Translations under genes and position numbers: made by a program
The notes under the pieces: generated by a model
The model's database searches: none
What the model saw: the letters and a program-made list of their open reading frames with translations, nothing else
Told to the model about the DNA's origin: nothing
In this document: in pieces, positions 61,141-64,000 of the stretch
Layout: each line of letters starts with the position of its first letter
How positions within the stretch are numbered: position 1 is the first letter of the stretch
Source of the DNA: Prostheceraeus crozeri
Taxonomy: Eukaryota; Platyhelminthes; Polycladida; Euryleptidae
DNA length: 64,000 bases
Assembly: GCA_907163375.1 (NCBI GenBank)
Contig: CAJQUW010007889.1
Location: 92,462-156,461, forward strand
Reading direction: 5' to 3'

Positions 61141-61420
61141 TGAGTTCGAACTTCCTCAGAGCGAATTAGCCGCCGCACCTCTTCGGAGGTAAGGTGGTGG
61201 GATGAGGACCAATTGTGGTTGCTGTCTCCCCCGGTCAATACTGTTTCACGCCTGTGTGAATTGTTCTGCTTCGGCTTTAGGGTAGGGAGATGGCACCCGG
61301 CGGTGGTATCGGGATGGCCACTCTCCTCCCCGGAGCACTCCTCCTCGTCAGCAGTAGGTATTTAATTTTGCTTACGTGGGTGTGTCTGCTTCGTTACGCA
61401 CTGTCCATCGACCACGAAGC
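61141..61420. other. GC-rich patch, nature unknown
   Basis: Markedly GC-richer than its surroundings, with runs such as GCCGCCGCACC and CACCCGGCGGTGG and a GTTCGAA word near 61143. It could be part of a dispersed repeat or an exon. No frame or family recognised. Confidence 0.3.
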
Positions 61421-61574
61421 CTCCTATACCGCTGCACGGTGTGTCTGAAAACGAATATTTTTTTTGTGGGGTCCAAAAAATTGGTCTAATTTTTGTTGTG
61501 CTAACACTCCCCATCGGTCCTGAGAATGAAAAAAGTTCAAAATTTAAAAAAAAATCTTTTAACCGATTATTTAA

Positions 61575-61945
61575 TTTCGTGAGATAATAATGGCGTTTTA
61601 TTTGAAATTCAAATTCAAATTTTAGAATTTCAGAATATAAAATATGGCCAACTCCTGATTTTTTTTTTTTGTATTTAAAAATACTTATTAATAGAGGTGT
61701 CTAAGATCGCATGCTGGGCGTATTTGAATCAGCTTTTTGTCGATAAGCTTTCCGAGATAAGCCATTATACAGGCTTACTTGAAAATTCAAATTTCAAATT
61801 TCCAATTTCAAAATGCACGAAATGGCCAACTCCTGATTTCTGTGTCAGGATGCTCTATGGGAAAGTCTCTTAGGTCACACACCTGAGTTTTTTAAGCAAG
61901 TTTTGTCGATAATCTTTCTGAGATAGAAGCAACTTATTATTTCGA
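61575..61945. repeat. Two diverged tandem copies of an about 180-bp repeat
   Basis: ATGGCCAACTCCTGATTT occurs near 61645 and again near 61823. Each is preceded by runs of AATTCAAATTTC-type sequence and followed by a TTTTGTCGATAA-CTTTC-GAGATA block (near 61736 and 61903). AT-rich, non-coding. Confidence 0.65.
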
Positions 61946-62475
61946 TAATTATAGTTGTCATTGGATATGGCCGAAATTCATATTTTTGGCATTGGGCCTT
62001 AATACGTAGGCTTATATCTTCTGAAAACTGTGTGAAATAAGAAACATTTACATTTAGGATTTACTTTTTGCGCTATAGATGCATTAACTTATCTATGTTT
62101 TCCTCCCAATTTAACAAAAGTTGTTAAGTTAAAAATAATAATCCAAATGTAGATCATTTAAACATAAACAGAAGTGTGAATCAGGGATCCTGCACGTACC
62201 TTACTTATATTCTAGTAGGTTATAAACCTTGCACAAATGCAATAATTATTGATGATAATCCTAGCGAATTGACCAACACCCACTGGCATGTCAAGCACCC
62301 CCGCTTTATCGGCAGTGTAAGGCTACTCAGGAAGAGAGGCTGTCAAACGAAGAACAGATCAGCGTGGTAACATGTACATGCCCAAAAATGTTTTCTAAAT
62401 TTGATGCTAAAAGTTGTCAAGCTTGCTGTACACTTAATCTGAAATGCTTCTACTTTGTCCAATATTTGCACAAGC
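61946..62475. other. Sequence without recognised features
   Basis: AT-rich, non-coding as far as can be seen. Confidence 0.45.
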
Positions 62476-63243
62476 CCAAATTGTCATTGTTAACAAAGCG
62501 CCTGCTGAAAGAATGAAGACGTGATGTATCAATCACGATTTTATGATCTGCGGTCGCTGTGATATTTAATTGATTAGTCCATATGTCTGAATCTGTTGTT
62601 CAAAATCAGGAACTCCGGGCTCATTGGTTGCATCAGCACAATTGTCATTGTTAACAAACAAACGCTGTGGAAAGAATGAAAGACGTGATTATCAATCACA
62701 GATTATGATCGGCAGATCTGCTGTTGGATAAATTTAATTGATTATAGTCATTTGTCTGATCTGTTGTTCGTATCAGGAACTTGGCTCATTGTTGCACAGC
62801 CCAATTGTCATTGTTAACAAAGAGCTTCGGAAAGAATGAAGACGTGATTATCAATCAGGCGATTATGAGACGCGGTCGCTGTGATATTTAATTGATTAGT
62901 CATCTGTCTGATCTGTTGTTCTATCAGGAACTGGCTCATTGTTGCACAGCCCAATTTGTCATTGTTAACAAAGAGCTCGGAAAGAAATGAAGACGTGATT
63001 ATCAATCACAGATTATGAATCGCGGCTCGCTGTGTATATTTAATTGATTAGTCATTGTCTGGAATCTAATGTTCTATCAGGAACTGGGCTTCATTGTTGC
63101 ACACCCGCCCAATTGTCATTGTTAACAAAGAGCTGCGGAAAGAATGAACACTGTGGATTATCAATGACGATTATGATCGCAGGTCGCTGTGATATTTAAT
63201 TTGATTAGTCATTGTCTGATCTGTTTAAAGGTATCAGGAAACT
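62476..63243. repeat. Minisatellite, about 157-bp unit, five copies
   Basis: TTGTCATTGTTAACAAA recurs at 62481, 62642, 62805, 62956 (with one shift) and 63113, at spacings of 161, 163, 151 and 157 bp. Each copy continues with GAAAGAATGAA, an AATCACGATTATGATC-like block, GCTGTGATATTTAATTGATTAGTC and TATCAGGAACT. Copies differ mostly by one-base indels. Confidence 0.85.
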
Positions 63244-64000
63244 GGTAAGCCAATACGTATTTTCCTTTGATAACATATGTTGCTCAATGAGATGCCTATA
63301 CTGCCAAAAACACATGAGAACAAGGAAAGTAATTTGCATTCTTTGCTTAAAAAGAGCAAGGATTCAACGTCAACTTTCTCAGCAGAAACATGATGATATT
63401 TGAGAAAGTACTGTGTGGACCAGGGATTGATTTGGAAGATGGACAGATTGCCCCGTCCCAGAATTTGTACTTCTTGCCGAATTGACTTTAGAGGAGTATG
63501 ATAGAGGAGATTTTTCAATAGTAGAAAGATCGAAATCTTTTGCATTATTCTCAAGTTTCCTTCCATTTACTTGATAAGATATGCATCCATGCAAGAAAGG
63601 TGTGATTGTATAGTTTGTAAGAAATTCAAGAGCGACCATCAGTACTAAGCCAAAACTCTATCGAGGATCACCCGTCTAGTGCAGACACTACCAATAGCCT
63701 TGAAGTTGAGCTCTTATGTTTGAGTTCCATTCAGTTTAGTAAAGCCAACAAATTTTGCAAGTCGACCATGTTGGCTAATTTATCGAGAAAAGCTGCTGAC
63801 AAAAACTGGTGAAATGAACTTGCTTGCTTCAGCTTAGACACACCGATTCATGCTGACTCTGTTCTCAGTTTGAGAGAACCGTGTGGTGGTCGCCCATTGA
63901 AAGTAGGCTTGCAATGCGGCAGTGAGTTGGCAGAGTTTCAAGTCGTAGCCACACCGCACTGATGTCAAACATCAACAAGTATGGGCATATCAAACAGGAT
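63244..64000. other. Sequence without recognised features
   Basis: No supported gene. The short open frames on either strand show no recognisable domain. Confidence 0.45.

Noticed and set aside
61143-61160. GTTCGAA word as a tRNA or SINE B box
   Set aside because: No A box, no cloverleaf and no 3' end at the expected distance.

Overview
The window is eukaryotic, almost certainly from a metazoan and probably a marine invertebrate. It is AT-rich, dominated by retrotransposons, has no operons or bacterial features, and carries a fucolectin (FTP)-type lectin reading frame with candidate splice sites. The species cannot be named from sequence alone.

Region 1 (1-30083) is a head-to-tail macrosatellite. 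It has 16 complete units of about 1.80-1.86 kb plus a partial unit at each end. Each unit is a (CT)n tract followed by the same 5'-truncated non-LTR retrotransposon (LINE) segment: the endonuclease-RT linker, the RT domain and the C-terminus, then about 90 bp of 3' tail ending in TTCATAG repeats and the next (CT)n. One unit (15273-16949) has an uninterrupted 558-codon frame. The others differ from it mainly by single-base indels, often in homopolymers.

Region 2 (30084-50524) is a pile of longer retroelements, with (CT)n microsatellite at almost every junction. In order they are: a decayed Penelope-like element (PLE-A, + strand); a LINE on the minus strand (LINE-1m) with a PHD/coiled-coil/zinc-knuckle ORF1 and an endonuclease-RT ORF2; a tandem pair of closely related PLEs (PLE-B 5'-truncated, PLE-C complete, + strand); and a second, 5'-truncated minus-strand LINE (LINE-2m) related to LINE-1m. 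PLE-B keeps an intact RT plus GIY-YIG ORF2, and PLE-C keeps an intact ORF1. The ORF1/ORF2 junction has a T TTT TTA heptamer directly before the ORF1 stop, ORF2 lies in the -1 frame, and no ATG is available upstream of conserved sequence. This points to -1 programmed frameshifting. ORF1 ends in an SGNH-hydrolase-like domain. The repeated PLE end carries a hammerhead-ribozyme-like motif with paired core changes.

Region 3 (50525-64000) is ordinary intergenic or intronic DNA. It holds an FTP-lectin reading frame on the minus strand (51179-51650) with two degraded paralogous segments, two copies of a non-autonomous DNA-transposon-like repeat, a LINE fossil, and short tandem repeats (about 157 bp x 5 and about 180 bp x 2).

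The main theme is a (CT)n/(GA)n microsatellite acting as a shared landing site for at least three retroelement lineages, one of which has been amplified into a macrosatellite. The many single-base indels look like long-read consensus error, so 'broken' calls in the array and in PLE-C are provisional.
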